Source: CACIAM-69d sp001698445
Lineage (GTDB): Bacteria > Cyanobacteriota > Cyanobacteriia > CACIAM-69d
Assembly: GCF_043235035.1 (NCBI RefSeq)
Contig: NZ_JAZAQF010000028.1
Coordinates: forward strand, 227,245 to 291,244
Reading direction: 5' to 3'
Length of the DNA stretch: 64,000 nucleotides
Below, one piece after another: positions 38,032 to 47,738 of this stretch (positions are counted from its first letter, which is position 1; each line of letters starts with the position of its first letter). The position numbers were made by a program, and so were the translations under genes. The notes under the pieces are model-generated. The model was not told the DNA's origin. It did not search any database and saw only the letters and a program-made list of their open reading frames with translations.

Positions 38032-38481
38032 GTGGAACGTACGTTTATTGCCATCAAACCCGATGGCGTGCAGCGCGGTCTGATTGGTGAAATCATCAAG
38101 CGTTTTGAAGTCAAAGGCTTCACCCTCGTGGGTCTCAAGCTGCTGAACGTGAGCCGCGAGCTAGCCGAAGAGCACTACTCGGTACACCGCGAGCGCCCCT
38201 TCTTTGCTGGTTTGGTGGAATTCATCACCTCCGGCCCCGTGGTGGCGATGGTGTGGGAAGGTGACGGCGTGGTGGCATCGGCCCGCCAAATCATTGGGGC
38301 CACCAACCCCCTGACCGCCAATCCAGGCACGATCCGGGGTGACTTTGGGGTCAACATTGGCCGCAACCTGATCCATGGTTCCGACGCAGTGGAAACGGCC
38401 CAACGTGAAATCGCGTTGTGGTTCAAGGATGAGGAGCTGGTCAACTGGTCTCCGACGATCAGCAAGTGGCTGTACGAATAG
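38032..38481 (+). CDS. ndk: Nucleoside diphosphate kinase
   Basis: 149 aa from the GTG at 38032, fixed by GAGGAG at 38018-38023; the GTG at 38023 overlaps that site and is rejected. ERTFIAIKPDGVQRGLIGE is the family N-terminus, and the phosphorylated His is in NLIHGSDAVETAQREI. It balances cytoplasmic NTP and dNTP pools. The length matches the cyanobacterial norm. Confidence 0.97.
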   Translation: MERTFIAIKPDGVQRGLIGEIIKRFEVKGFTLVGLKLLNVSRELAEEHYSVHRERPFFAGLVEFITSGPVVAMVWEGDGVVASARQIIGATNPLTANPGTIRGDFGVNIGRNLIHGSDAVETAQREIALWFKDEELVNWSPTISKWLYE

Positions 38482-38608
38482 GTACGAATAGAATCGTTGA
38501 CTAACCCTCGCCACTCGCGAGATTGGGGCGCGTCCTCAAATTCGATTCATGAAAACTTGATTCGTTGGGGCTGGGATATGTGGATCTGCTCAACCCCATG
38601 ATCCTGGG

Positions 38609-38628
38609 CAAGGGGCTGAAGCCCCTTG
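38609..38628. repeat. Dispersed palindrome, copy 4
   Basis: CAAGGGGCTGAAGCCCCTTG lies between the convergent ndk and retropepsin-like genes and is followed by a T-rich TCTTTGTTGATTTTT. Confidence 0.8.
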
Positions 38629-38650
38629 TCTTTGTTGATTTTTGGGTCCT

Positions 38651-39634
38651 TTAGCCGCGACTGTGGAACTCGATTTGATTGCCCCGAATGATCAGGTCAT
38701 AGCCACCGAAAAAGTTTTGACCCAATAACCCAATTTCCAAGGCCGGCGCAACGCCCACTTCTAGGTTGCTGACCGACAGGCCTTCCACTTGCACGGTGTC
38801 AACGCGGGCCAAGTCCATGGTGACGCGGCGATCGCTCGGGGTTGAAACCAAGATTTTGTCGTGGGGCCGAATGCCGAGGGCTGACAGCATTTTGCTGGTG
38901 ATCACGGTGGCGCTGGCTCCGGTGTCCAACATCATGGGGAACTTGCGCCCGTTGAAGGTCACTTCAATGACGGGAATGCCACTGACCCGCCGGATGATGG
39001 GGATGGTGGCGATGACGGGCCCGGAACTGGCGGCGGTGCTGTTTGGGCTGTCGCTGCCGGTTTCCGGAGCGGGCAGGTTGGAGCTGGTGTCAGGGTTGCC
39101 GCTGGGGCTGCTGGCGGGAATGGGGGTGGCGGCGGCTCCGGGCTGGGTTCCGCCGTTGCTGTCTGGGGTGGTGTTGCTGGCGGGGGCGCTCAGGGGTTGG
39201 GCGGCAATGGTGGCAGGGGGCTGGGCGATCGGCTGGCGCGATCGCTCTCGAGCATAGGCCAAGTTGCTGCGGTATTCCTGAATTTTGGCTTGGGCTTGGG
39301 CGTATTGGGCACTTTGGGGCGGTACTGATTGCAGCACCACGATCGCCTCTTGCCAACGGGACATGACATATTGCCAGTCCGCTGGGATGTAGGCCGATTG
39401 GGTGAGCTTCGCTGCGCCATAACCCAAGTCCAGGGCTTTTTGGAAGGTGACGGCTCCGTCGATCGCTGGGGTGGGTGTGGTGGGGGCTTGGGGCTTGGCG
39501 GCGATCGGGGCAGGAGCACTTTCGCTGGTTTCGACGGGCGCGGGGGCGGGGGCAGAGCCAAGGGGCAGCGCCTCACAACCGGCCAGGGCGATCGCCCCTA
39601 GCCCAATCCAGGTTGCCCACAGTTGCTTCCACAT
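38651..39634 (-). CDS. Lipoprotein with C-terminal retropepsin-like aspartic protease domain
   Basis: About 327 aa from the ATG at 39634. The N-terminal signal ends in the lipobox IALAGCEAL. A TPR-like helical segment (about 55-125) and a Ser/Pro/Gly-rich linker lead to the protease domain (about 220-325), which shows PMMLDTGASATVITSKML (catalytic DTGA) and LLGQNFFGGYD. It resembles clan AA single-domain aspartic proteases (TIGR02281-type). A homodimer would be needed for activity. It is probably periplasmic and membrane-anchored. Confidence 0.85.
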   Translation of the reverse strand: MWKQLWATWIGLGAIALAGCEALPLGSAPAPAPVETSESAPAPIAAKPQAPTTPTPAIDGAVTFQKALDLGYGAAKLTQSAYIPADWQYVMSRWQEAIVVLQSVPPQSAQYAQAQAKIQEYRSNLAYARERSRQPIAQPPATIAAQPLSAPASNTTPDSNGGTQPGAAATPIPASSPSGNPDTSSNLPAPETGSDSPNSTAASSGPVIATIPIIRRVSGIPVIEVTFNGRKFPMMLDTGASATVITSKMLSALGIRPHDKILVSTPSDRRVTMDLARVDTVQVEGLSVSNLEVGVAPALEIGLLGQNFFGGYDLIIRGNQIEFHSRG

Positions 39635-39909
39635 GGCTTTGGTTTTTGGCTTGAAGGTTAACTGCAACGTTGACTGTAAAGAAGCCCCTTATTTGGGTCG
39701 GGAAAATCAGCCCTTGGCATCTTGATCGATCGAAGTTGATCGAACAGGTGACAACCCCTGAAACCGACCTTGCCCCAATGTTTTTTTCTAGGTTTCCCAA
39801 AATCCTATAGAAAACTGTCGAATTTGATAGCACTCGCGGGCCAGAAATGATTCTATATAGACTTGATTTTATGCCCACTTCATCGACTGCTGCACAGGCA
39901 TTGCTCACC

Positions 39910-41091
39910 ATGTCTTCAACTTCCGATCGCCCAGCGCTTTTAGTCTTGGCCGATGGCAGCGCCTATTTGGGTCGCAGCTTCGGAGCCACCGGCACAACCG
40001 TTGGCGAAGTCGTCTTTAACACCGGCATGACTGGCTATCAGGAGGTGCTGACCGATCCGAGCTATTGCGGCCAGATTGTGCTGTTCACCTATCCGGAGTT
40101 GGGCAACGTTGGCATCAACCCGGAAGATGAGGAGTCCGATCGCCCCTATGTGTGCGGGGCGATCGCCCGCAACGTGTCTCGCCGGCCGAGCAACTGGCGA
40201 TCGACCGAGGCCCTGCCCGACTACATGGGCCGCCATGATATTCCAGGCATTTACGGGGTTGATACTCGGGCGATCGTCCGCAAGATTCGGGCCGTAGGGG
40301 CCATGAACGGGGCAATTTCCACGGAAATCTTGGATCCGGCGGATTTGCTGCGATTGGTGCAACAAACCCCGAGCATGGCGGGCTTGAACCTGGTGAAGGA
40401 AGTCACCACGGCGGAAATTTACGAGTGGACGGAAGGAACCCAACCGGAATGGGAATTTAACCCGGCGACGGAGGCGGCCAAGGCCACCACGGGTGATCAG
40501 CCGCTGACGGTGGTGGCGCTGGACTTTGGCGTGAAGCGGAATATTCTGCGCCGGTTGGCGAGTTTTGGTTGCCGCATCATTGTGGTGCCCGCCAGCACCC
40601 CGATCGACACCATTTTGGGATTCAATCCCGACGGGATTTTCCTCTCGAACGGCCCCGGCGATCCGTCCGCTGTCACCGAGGGCATTGAAACCGTGCAACA
40701 ACTGGTGAATGCCAACAAGCCCATGTTTGGCATTTGCATGGGTCACCAAATTTTGGGTTTGGCCCTGGGAGCCGAAACCTTCAAGCTCAAGTTTGGTCAC
40801 CGTGGACTGAACCAACCGGCCGGTTTTGCGGGGCAGCAGGTGGAAATTACCAGCCAAAACCACAGCTTCGCCATTTCTGACGGTTCCCTGACGGAAGGAG
40901 AGGTGGAAGTGACGCATTTGAACCTGAACGATCGAACGATCGCAGGTTTGCGCCACCGCCAACTGCCGCTGTTTTCGGTGCAATATCACCCAGAAGCCAG
41001 CCCCGGCCCCCACGATGCCGATTATCTGTTTGAAAAATTCGTGCGATCGATGCAAGATGCCCGTCGCAATCGATCGGCTGTCACGGCCTAG
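39910..41091 (+). CDS. carA: Carbamoyl-phosphate synthase small (glutaminase) subunit
   Basis: 393 aa from the ATG at 39910; ATG 39871 and an upstream start at 39847 are in frame, and no ribosome site decides between them. The N-terminal domain reads LVLADGSAYLGRSFG. The class I glutamine amidotransferase domain has FGICMGHQILGLALG (nucleophile Cys) and QYHPEASPGPHD (His/Glu). It supplies ammonia to CarB for arginine and pyrimidine synthesis. carB is not in the window. Confidence 0.96.
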   Translation: MSSTSDRPALLVLADGSAYLGRSFGATGTTVGEVVFNTGMTGYQEVLTDPSYCGQIVLFTYPELGNVGINPEDEESDRPYVCGAIARNVSRRPSNWRSTEALPDYMGRHDIPGIYGVDTRAIVRKIRAVGAMNGAISTEILDPADLLRLVQQTPSMAGLNLVKEVTTAEIYEWTEGTQPEWEFNPATEAAKATTGDQPLTVVALDFGVKRNILRRLASFGCRIIVVPASTPIDTILGFNPDGIFLSNGPGDPSAVTEGIETVQQLVNANKPMFGICMGHQILGLALGAETFKLKFGHRGLNQPAGFAGQQVEITSQNHSFAISDGSLTEGEVEVTHLNLNDRTIAGLRHRQLPLFSVQYHPEASPGPHDADYLFEKFVRSMQDARRNRSAVTA

Positions 41092-41168
41092 GCAACTGGG
41101 ATTGTGCTTGGGCAATCAATCCCAATTGACAGGAACTCAAGCACGCTAACCCAACAAATCTAAGGTAG

Positions 41169-41188
41169 GGGCGCACCGATGTGCGCCC
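41169..41188. repeat. Hairpin after carA
   Basis: A perfect inverted repeat, GGGCGCAC-CGAT-GTGCGCCC, 78 bp after the carA stop, with no T-run. This type of G/C-rich hairpin is often dispersed in cyanobacterial intergenic DNA and may terminate carA transcription. Confidence 0.6.
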
Positions 41189-41242
41189 TAAATTAATTGT
41201 TTTATTTACTATTCTCGTGCAGAAATTTCAAATTCTTCCATG

Positions 41243-41262
41243 AAAAAAGGGGCCGAAGCCCC
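41243..41262 (-). terminator. Intrinsic terminator of acsF
   Basis: On the minus strand it reads GGGGC-TTCG-GCCCC followed by six T, a textbook UUCG-loop terminator. It lies about 195 nt after the acsF stop, between the convergent carA and acsF genes. Confidence 0.85.
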
Positions 41263-41456
41263 TAAACCACCAAAATTCCACCAAAGATTTAGAGAATTTG
41301 ACCAGCTCACGATCGTCCTAAGGCTTCATGATTTAGAGCTAACCATCAAGCACCAAATTCGATCGCATCACCGGACGAGGAAAGCACTCAATCGTAGACA
41401 ATTCAGCATGGGTAACTCAGTTAAAAACCTAGTTACCAACTCAGTTTGCACCTCAG

Positions 41457-42518
41457 TTAGCGAACGGTTCCCCGCAGCGCTTCTGCATCCACTCCTGGTA
41501 ACAGGAACAGACGCAGTAAATGCCCAAAAATTTGCACCTGAATCGGGAGCTTCTTCAGGGATTTCAACCACTTGGGCTGTGGCGATTTCTCGATCGCGCT
41601 CATCTGCTGATTTAGATCAGAACATTGATGGAGTCGATCGAGAAATTCTGGATGATCCACATTTAAAACGGAAGGGAAAGCCCGCGCCGCCGTTTCGTTG
41701 GTTTTGCGAATCACTTTCGCATCAAAATCCGTGGGATTGATGCCAAGGGTGTGATAGAAATTCGCGCGCTCATGAACTGTCAAGGTGTGGGTTGCAAACA
41801 CCGTCAGCAGGAAAAAGCGGCTCCAGAGGCGCGATTGCCAGGTTTGCCACAGGCCGGGCTGCGATCGCAGGAGGGCCTTGAAAATATCGCCATGGCGATT
41901 TTCATCCTGACACCAAGGTTCAAAGTATTTGAACAGTGGATAAAACTGATTTTCGGGATGGGCAGCCAGGTGGCGATGAATCAGAATATAGCGCCAATAG
42001 CCAATTTTTTCGGACAAATAAACTGTGTAAATCACCCACTCGATTGGGAAGAAGGTGTACTGACGATTCTTGGTTAAATGTCCCAAATCCAGAGTACGCC
42101 CGAAATCTCCCATGGCCTTGTTCAAAAATCCCGCATGGCGAGCTTCATCCCGCGCCATCAATTGGAACATTTCCGCCAACAAAGGGCTGCGTTGCTTTAC
42201 ACGGCGCGACAGTTCCTTAAAGAGCAAAAATCCCGAAAACTCAGAAACGCACGATCGCTCCAGATAATCAATAAACGCTTGCCGAGCCTCGCCCGTAATG
42301 TGATCCCAGGACTGATTAAACGATTGATCGCGCACGAAGTGATCGCGATTATAGTCCGCGCGCATTTCCGTCAACATCGCTTCCAGTTCCGTGGCTTGGG
42401 CTGACAAATCCAGGCCCGCCGCCACCTCAAAATTTGTGGTGTAAAAGCGCGGTGTCAGGAGATTTTCTTGAATTGCGACCTGCTTGGCGATCGCGGGTTT
42501 TGCCAATGAATCAACCAT
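41457..42518 (-). CDS. acsF: Mg-protoporphyrin IX monomethyl ester oxidative cyclase
   Basis: 353 aa from the ATG at 42518; the frame continues upstream without support. Diiron motifs are visible: ARDEARHAGF and CQDENRHGDIF (two ExxH-type sites), plus a first Glu-rich helix (YLERSCVSEFSG). It forms ring E of chlorophyll from Mg-protoporphyrin ester, using O2, at the membrane. It is divergent from ho and hemN, the layout of the chlAII-ho2-hemN set in Synechocystis that is induced at low oxygen. It may therefore be the low-oxygen isoform. The 295-bp gap to ho should hold the shared control region; no operator was recognised. Confidence 0.9.
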   Translation of the reverse strand: MVDSLAKPAIAKQVAIQENLLTPRFYTTNFEVAAGLDLSAQATELEAMLTEMRADYNRDHFVRDQSFNQSWDHITGEARQAFIDYLERSCVSEFSGFLLFKELSRRVKQRSPLLAEMFQLMARDEARHAGFLNKAMGDFGRTLDLGHLTKNRQYTFFPIEWVIYTVYLSEKIGYWRYILIHRHLAAHPENQFYPLFKYFEPWCQDENRHGDIFKALLRSQPGLWQTWQSRLWSRFFLLTVFATHTLTVHERANFYHTLGINPTDFDAKVIRKTNETAARAFPSVLNVDHPEFLDRLHQCSDLNQQMSAIEKSPQPKWLKSLKKLPIQVQIFGHLLRLFLLPGVDAEALRGTVR

Positions 42519-42813
42519 GGTCAAAGATCGAAGATCAGAAATTAAGGACTGAACCAAAACGGAACAAAGACTAAACAAAAACTCAACTTGAGCCTGCGCT
42601 AGCGTTCGGAGAACCCCAATCGTCAGCACTGAACCATGGGACAGCGCGGGAATTGGGTCTGCTGGCGGGACTGGATGAGCCGGATTGTTGGGAGTGGTCG
42701 CCTGCCGGGGGTTGGTTTGTTAAGTTATGAGAATTTCCTACTATTGAATCATTTAATCGCTATATGGTTATTTATCGTTAACAGAATTTTACGCAGCCTA
42801 GGAGCGGGCCACC

Positions 42814-43578
42814 ATGAGCCACGACCTGAGCCACAGTACCCAACCCCTCGCCCCCGGACACCAGCTTGCCGCGCGCCTGCGGGAGGGAACCCAGCAATCC
42901 CACACCAGCGCCGAGAACACGGCCTACATGAAGTGCTTTCTGAAGGGCATTGTGGTGCGCGAGGCTTTTCAGAAACTTTTGGCGAATTTGTATTGGGTTT
43001 ATGATGCCCTGGAAACGGAACTCGATCGCCTGAAAAATCATCCGATCGTTGGACAAATCTACTTTCCAGAGTTGCTACGGCGAGATCAACTAGCCCGCGA
43101 TCTTGCCTTTTATTACGGGGAAGATTGGCCAACCAAAATTAACCCCAACCCAATCACGCTGAACTATTTGATGCGGATTCATTGGGCTGCCTCAGAACAG
43201 CCAGAACGGCTGATTGCCCATGCCTATGTGCGCTATTTGGGTGATTTGTCTGGCGGTCAAGGTCTGCGAACGATCGCCCGATCAGCTTTGAATTTACCAG
43301 CCGATCAGGGAACCCGTTTGCATGAATTTGACTCATTGCCAACGCCCGAAGCCAAACGGGACTTCAAGATGCGCTATCGGGATCTCTTAAACGCACTACC
43401 CTTGAATGAATCGCAAGTGGTGGGCATCGTTGAAGAGGCGAACCTTGCCTTTAGGTTGAATCGCCAGTTGGTGGAAAGTTTGGAACCGGTGATTCAAGCG
43501 GCCGTGAATCCCGCGATTTTTGAAGAAGTGGTTTTGCAATCTCGCAAGGGCAGTACTGAATTGGTGAGTGTGAATTAG
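42814..43578 (+). CDS. ho: Heme oxygenase (biliverdin-producing)
   Basis: 254 aa with GGAG 8 nt before the ATG. The proximal heme ligand is His30 in REGTQQSHTSAEN, and the distal helix contains AYVRYLGDLSGGQGL (the conserved GDLSGGQ). It opens heme to biliverdin, carbon monoxide and iron with ferredoxin as reductant, feeding phycobilin synthesis. Its place between acsF and hemN suggests the HO2-type low-oxygen form. hemN follows 207 bp downstream. Confidence 0.95.
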   Translation: MSHDLSHSTQPLAPGHQLAARLREGTQQSHTSAENTAYMKCFLKGIVVREAFQKLLANLYWVYDALETELDRLKNHPIVGQIYFPELLRRDQLARDLAFYYGEDWPTKINPNPITLNYLMRIHWAASEQPERLIAHAYVRYLGDLSGGQGLRTIARSALNLPADQGTRLHEFDSLPTPEAKRDFKMRYRDLLNALPLNESQVVGIVEEANLAFRLNRQLVESLEPVIQAAVNPAIFEEVVLQSRKGSTELVSVN

Positions 43579-43785
43579 CGATCGCCCGCCATATTCGCCA
43601 TTCATCTGCCATTCACTCGAAACTGCTGGTGAATTTTCAGCCAGTCAACCGTTCATCCCACAACAACCATTGCTCGGGCGATCGCTCGGTGAATTGATTT
43701 ATTGATTTTCTGAGCGATCGCTGCTTTCTTTGTCTGTTCGTATTTTGCCTTTTGGTGTTTTTGAATCCCGCCAGGAATTTCACCC

Positions 43786-45189
43786 ATGCAAGTTTTAGAT
43801 CAAGCTTTAAATTTGGCCTTTGATGCAGATTTGATTCAAAAATATAATTGTTCTTTACCTCGCTATACCAGCTATCCGCCAGCCACAGAACTTTCGACTC
43901 AGTTTCCAGAACAAGACTGGATCCAATCCATTCAGCGTGGCAACGATCGCAAAACGCCCCTTTCCTTATATTGCCACATTCCCTTTTGCGAATCGGCTTG
44001 CTATTTTTGTGGTTGCAACACGGTTATTACTCAACACAAGGCCGTCACAGAAACCTATTTGGATTATCTGCAACGTCACATTGAGCAAGTTTCAAGGTAT
44101 TTATCAGATGACCGATTGGTCAATCAGATGCATTGGGGAGGCGGCACTCCGAATTATTTATCGATCGAGCAGGTGCAGCATCTCTGGAAAATTCTGCACC
44201 AACATTTTCAATTTACTGATGATGCAGAACTGTCGATCGAGGTGAATCCGCGTCCTCTCACGGAAAGCTATGTTTCGGCCTTGCGATCGCTCGGCTTCAA
44301 TCGCATTAGCTTTGGCATTCAAGACTTCAATCCTGTTGTTCAAGAAGCCATTAATCGCATCCAGCCAGAAGAAATGCTCTTCCAAGCGATGGATTGGATG
44401 CGGGCGGCTGAGTTTGAAAGCATCAATGTCGATTTGATCTATGGGTTGCCTTTCCAGGATCTGAACACCTTCCGGGAAACGCTGCATAAAACCCTAGCCC
44501 TGAATCCCGATCGAATCGCAGTGTTTAACTTTGCCTATGTGCCTTGGATGAAACCAATTCAGCGGCGGATTCCCTACGATGCATTGCCCTCAGCGGAAGA
44601 AAAGCTAGACATTTTGCAGATGACGATCGCCACTCTCACGGAAGCGGGCTACACCTTCATTGGCATGGATCACTTTGCAAAACCCGATGATGAATTGGCG
44701 ATCGCCCAGCGCCAGGGACAGCTTCACCGCAACTTCCAAGGCTATACAACACAGCCCGATTCTGATCTGATTGGGTTTGGCATGACTTCCATCGGAATGC
44801 TGAATGATGTGTATACCCAAAATCAAAAGCGTCTGCGGGATTATTACCGAGCCATTGACTATCAAACGCTCCCGATCGAGCGTGGGGTGACCTTAGACGC
44901 TGATGATATTTTGCGGCGTTCAATCATCATGGAACTGATGTGTCAATTTCAGGTTGATCGGGATGCACTGGCCCAAAAATATGGGCTGTCCTTTAAGCAC
45001 AGTCTGGAGGCTCATTTTCCGCAGGAATATTTGGATTTACGGAATTTGGAAGCTGATGGCCTGTTAACCCTGATGCCCAACCGGATCACCATCACCCCGA
45101 TCGGTCGCTTGTTGGTGCGAAATATTGCTTCTGTGTTCGATCGCTATCTGCGTGCCCAGACCTATAACGGGTTCTCAAAGGCAGTTTAG
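43786..45189 (+). CDS. hemN: Oxygen-independent coproporphyrinogen III oxidase
   Basis: 467 aa, full HemN length. The radical-SAM cluster motif is CHIPFCESACYFCGC: Cys68, Cys72 and Cys75 bind the 4Fe-4S cluster, with Cys77 the extra HemN Cys. GGGTPNYLS and SIEVNPR follow. It decarboxylates coproporphyrinogen III anaerobically in the cytoplasm. Grouped with acsF and ho it completes a low-oxygen tetrapyrrole set. A palindromic terminator with a T-run follows 126 bp after the stop. Confidence 0.96.
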   Translation: MQVLDQALNLAFDADLIQKYNCSLPRYTSYPPATELSTQFPEQDWIQSIQRGNDRKTPLSLYCHIPFCESACYFCGCNTVITQHKAVTETYLDYLQRHIEQVSRYLSDDRLVNQMHWGGGTPNYLSIEQVQHLWKILHQHFQFTDDAELSIEVNPRPLTESYVSALRSLGFNRISFGIQDFNPVVQEAINRIQPEEMLFQAMDWMRAAEFESINVDLIYGLPFQDLNTFRETLHKTLALNPDRIAVFNFAYVPWMKPIQRRIPYDALPSAEEKLDILQMTIATLTEAGYTFIGMDHFAKPDDELAIAQRQGQLHRNFQGYTTQPDSDLIGFGMTSIGMLNDVYTQNQKRLRDYYRAIDYQTLPIERGVTLDADDILRRSIIMELMCQFQVDRDALAQKYGLSFKHSLEAHFPQEYLDLRNLEADGLLTLMPNRITITPIGRLLVRNIASVFDRYLRAQTYNGFSKAV

Positions 45190-45315
45190 ACGCAGGATGA
45201 AGATTTTTTAGAAGATGGATAACCAGACAATCTTTTAGAAGATCGATAACGGACAGAAAACGAATGACGGGGATCAGCCTGGCGATTATTTTGAAGTAAT
45301 TCCAAGCTGTAGAGA

Positions 45316-45340
45316 CAAGGGGCTTAAGCCCCTTGTTTTT
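45316..45340 (+). terminator. Dispersed palindrome, copy 5, acting as hemN terminator
   Basis: A perfect 20-bp palindrome, CAAGGGGCTTAAGCCCCTTG (45316-45335), followed by TTTTT. It lies between hemN and the convergent small HTH-like gene. Confidence 0.85.
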
Positions 45341-45602
45341 GTTGAGTATTATTTTCGGGGAATGATCTTCATTACCTCTGAAAGTAAGCTCCGGTTGATC
45401 TTCATGAACTTAAGTTTGCATCCTAAAACTCATTGCTAAAAAGTTGCAGCTTCAAATTGGTGAACCATGGGCAATGTGACCCATAGTTGATGACGATCGG
45501 TTTGTCAAAAACAAGAACAAAAGCACAGGGGAAAAAAGATTGGCAGCAAAATAACCGAGGTTTAACAACAGGGCCCAGTCAAGGCCCGTGAATCCCCAAT
45601 CT
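45341..45602. other. Intergenic remainder after hemN
   Basis: Together with the preceding palindrome this gap measures 413 bp. It is A/T-rich, and no gene or structured element was recognised. Confidence 0.35.
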
Positions 45603-45806
45603 CTAACGCTGACAAATCAAGCCAGCGGCCATCAAGCTAGACAGGGCCTGTTCCACTTCCGGGCGTGTGTATCGAGAGCAGGCGGAAATGGTGGCGGAAC
45701 TGATGGCGGTGGAGTTGTGGGCCAGCATTTGCACCAGGGCCAAAATTTCTCGTTCCACTTCAGTCAAAGTGTACTGAATGCGTTTACCCATGCGAACTTC
45801 AGTCAT
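45603..45806 (-). CDS. Small winged-helix-like protein
   Basis: 67 aa from the ATG at 45806, with GGAG 8 nt upstream; the longer frame to 45845 lacks a site. The sequence (YTLTEVEREILALVQML, then TISACSRYTRPEVEQALSSL, then GLICQR) reads as three helices and a short wing, the pattern of a minimal winged helix-turn-helix. It may bind DNA. Its position beside the tetrapyrrole cluster invites a regulatory role, but it is too short to be a MarR-type ChlR. Family not recognised. Confidence 0.6.
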   Translation of the reverse strand: MTEVRMGKRIQYTLTEVEREILALVQMLAHNSTAISSATISACSRYTRPEVEQALSSLMAAGLICQR

Positions 45807-46242
45807 GACGACAACTCCAACCTGTGTGATGCAACCAAAAATCATTTCACCGAGCCGCGAAATTCACCCCATGTGCATTGGGGTTAGCAATTGTCGCGAC
45901 TGGTTCGTCTAAAGAATCGTGGTTTTCAGATGGTTTTGCGGCGATCGCCATCCGTAGCCAGTTGTGAAATTGCCCTAGGCGAGACGCGATCGAGTGGGGG
46001 TGAATGGTGCGATCGCGATCGCAAGCCAATTGCTCTCCGGTTGCCCTGGCCCGATCGCTCCCCCAAGACTGCCCCATCAGCTTTCCTGACAAGGGTTGAT
46101 CAACAGTACAATCGCAATCAACCGAGGTTCTTCAACAGCTACGGCAACCCAATTCAGCCGAGTTCTGTTGATCTGGTTGGGAAAATCAGGACACCTTGGG
46201 AACCGACGGGTTGCGTTTGCACATTTTTTGGAATCTGGCTGC
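45807..46242. other. Divergent intergenic region
   Basis: 436 bp between the small HTH-like gene and a methyltransferase. It contains HIP1 sites and reading frames that look like chance (up to about 119 codons on the plus strand with poor composition). It should contain both promoters. Confidence 0.35.
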
Positions 46243-47373
46243 GTGATTGATTCATCTCCTAACTCACCCTTGCTCCCGAATTCGGCAGAAACCAGCGCTC
46301 CTGAAGGGCCGATCGAGCCGACTGTGGTTACGGATCCCGATCGGCTCGATCGCGCCCTGCTGCAAGGGGCCCACGCCTGGGAGGCCTCCCGTGGGGAGCT
46401 GGCCCTGCTTTGTGTGCCGGGGATGATCGATTTGCATGTGCGGCGGTTGGAGATGTTGGCCGCCGTGTTGGGCTACCCCTTCTCACCGGAGGAAATGGCA
46501 CGGGTGCGAGCCACGGTGACCCAAAACGTGGAGGAAGGGTTTGCGGCTTCTCCCTATTCGCAATTGCTGGTGCGCTATTCGCCAGCTCCGCCTCCCCATC
46601 GGGGTCTGGTTTGGGACATCCGGCCGGTGGCTATTTCCTACAGCGATCGCGCCAAATTGTTTTTGCAATACCGCCCGCCTAAGGATAGTGATCGCTATCC
46701 CGATGCCAAGGTGTTGGATTTGGCGGCAGCCCTCAGGGCCCAAGCCCCCGCCGCCGCAATTCCGGTGTTGGATGTGGGAGCCGGGACGGGGCGCAACGCG
46801 ATCGCCCTGGCCCAACAAGGCCACCTGGTGGATGCGATCGAGTTCACCCCCGAAATGCTCGACACCATTCGCCAACTGGCTAAGGATGCGGGTGTGGCGA
46901 TCGACCTGATTGAGCAAGATATTCGCGATCCTGCCTTTACCCCCAAGCCCGATCGCTACGGTCTGATTGTTCTGACCGGTGTGGTGCAATATTTCAGCGA
47001 TCCGGCCCAACTGGCGCATCTGTTGGCCAAGCTGGCTCCGGCGTTGCGGCCCGGCGGGAAAATTGTGATGGACTGCTTTGTCACCACCGATGGCTATGAC
47101 CCCACGCCGCTGGCGCGGCAACTATCCTACGTGACTGATAGTTTTCTGTTGCAGCCAACGGAGCTAACCCGGGCGATCGCCTCGTTGCCCCTGCGGGTGG
47201 TGTCCGATGAGCCGGCCTTGGCCTATGAGCGGGAACACTTGCCCCCGGAAGCCTTGGCGGCCCGAGAGTGGTTGGATCCCTGGGCCACGGGCGATCGACT
47301 TTTCCCCTTGGGGGATCAACAACGGCCCCCAGTTTCTCTGCGATGGCTGGTGTATGAACGGGTCACGCCCTAG
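46243..47373 (+). CDS. Class I SAM-dependent methyltransferase
   Basis: 376 aa from the GTG at 46243; the frame stays open to 46096, but the added part looks non-coding. An N-terminal helical domain (about 25-130) precedes the methyltransferase core: IPVLDVGAGTGRNAIALAQQ (motif I, near residue 175), the acidic DAIEFTPEMLDTI, then VLTGVVQYF and LRPGGKIVMDCF. The substrate is unknown; small molecules are likely targets for this subgroup. Confidence 0.8.
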   Translation: MIDSSPNSPLLPNSAETSAPEGPIEPTVVTDPDRLDRALLQGAHAWEASRGELALLCVPGMIDLHVRRLEMLAAVLGYPFSPEEMARVRATVTQNVEEGFAASPYSQLLVRYSPAPPPHRGLVWDIRPVAISYSDRAKLFLQYRPPKDSDRYPDAKVLDLAAALRAQAPAAAIPVLDVGAGTGRNAIALAQQGHLVDAIEFTPEMLDTIRQLAKDAGVAIDLIEQDIRDPAFTPKPDRYGLIVLTGVVQYFSDPAQLAHLLAKLAPALRPGGKIVMDCFVTTDGYDPTPLARQLSYVTDSFLLQPTELTRAIASLPLRVVSDEPALAYEREHLPPEALAAREWLDPWATGDRLFPLGDQQRPPVSLRWLVYERVTP

Positions 47374-47462
47374 CGCTTTCGTTGGAAATTGCTCGATTTT
47401 CAGCGTTTCTGGCTTGCCTGACGGTTGATTTGAACTCAGAGATAACTCAGAGAGATTGTCCT

Positions 47463-47738
47463 ATGCCTGCAACCAATCCCAATTCCCCCGGTTCTCAACC
47501 AACGCCCGATCGCCCCACTTGGAGCAGCCAGGCCCTGATCCGTTGTTTACCGACACCGGAATGGATGTTGAGTATGGCCGTCTTGCCCGTTTTGACTGGT
47601 TTTGTGGGTGTTCGGATGTTGGCAACGGCAACGGCAGAATTGGGAGAATTAGCGGAAGAAATCTTTCGGGGCGATCGGTTGCCCTTGCTGAATATTCCCC
47701 AACCCCAATCCAATGAGACCTCAATGGTTGAACAGTAA
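47463..47738 (+). CDS. Small single-span membrane protein
   Basis: 91 aa from the ATG at 47463. A Pro/Ser/Asn-rich N-terminus is followed by a hydrophobic stretch (MLSMAVLPVLTGFVGVRMLA, about residues 35-55) and an acidic tail. It starts 90 nt after the methyltransferase. No family recognised. Confidence 0.5.
   Translation: MPATNPNSPGSQPTPDRPTWSSQALIRCLPTPEWMLSMAVLPVLTGFVGVRMLATATAELGELAEEIFRGDRLPLLNIPQPQSNETSMVEQ

Noticed and set aside
39940..41115. 391-codon frame antisense to carA
   Set aside because: carA is clear on the plus strand; the antisense product is His/Arg/Gln-rich without motifs.
41169..41188. Hairpin after carA as a member of the CAAGGGG palindrome family
   Set aside because: Its arms (GGGCGCAC/GTGCGCCC) are unrelated in sequence.
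42519..42813. Operator for an oxygen regulator between acsF and ho
   Set aside because: No convincing palindrome was found by eye; only position suggests a control region.
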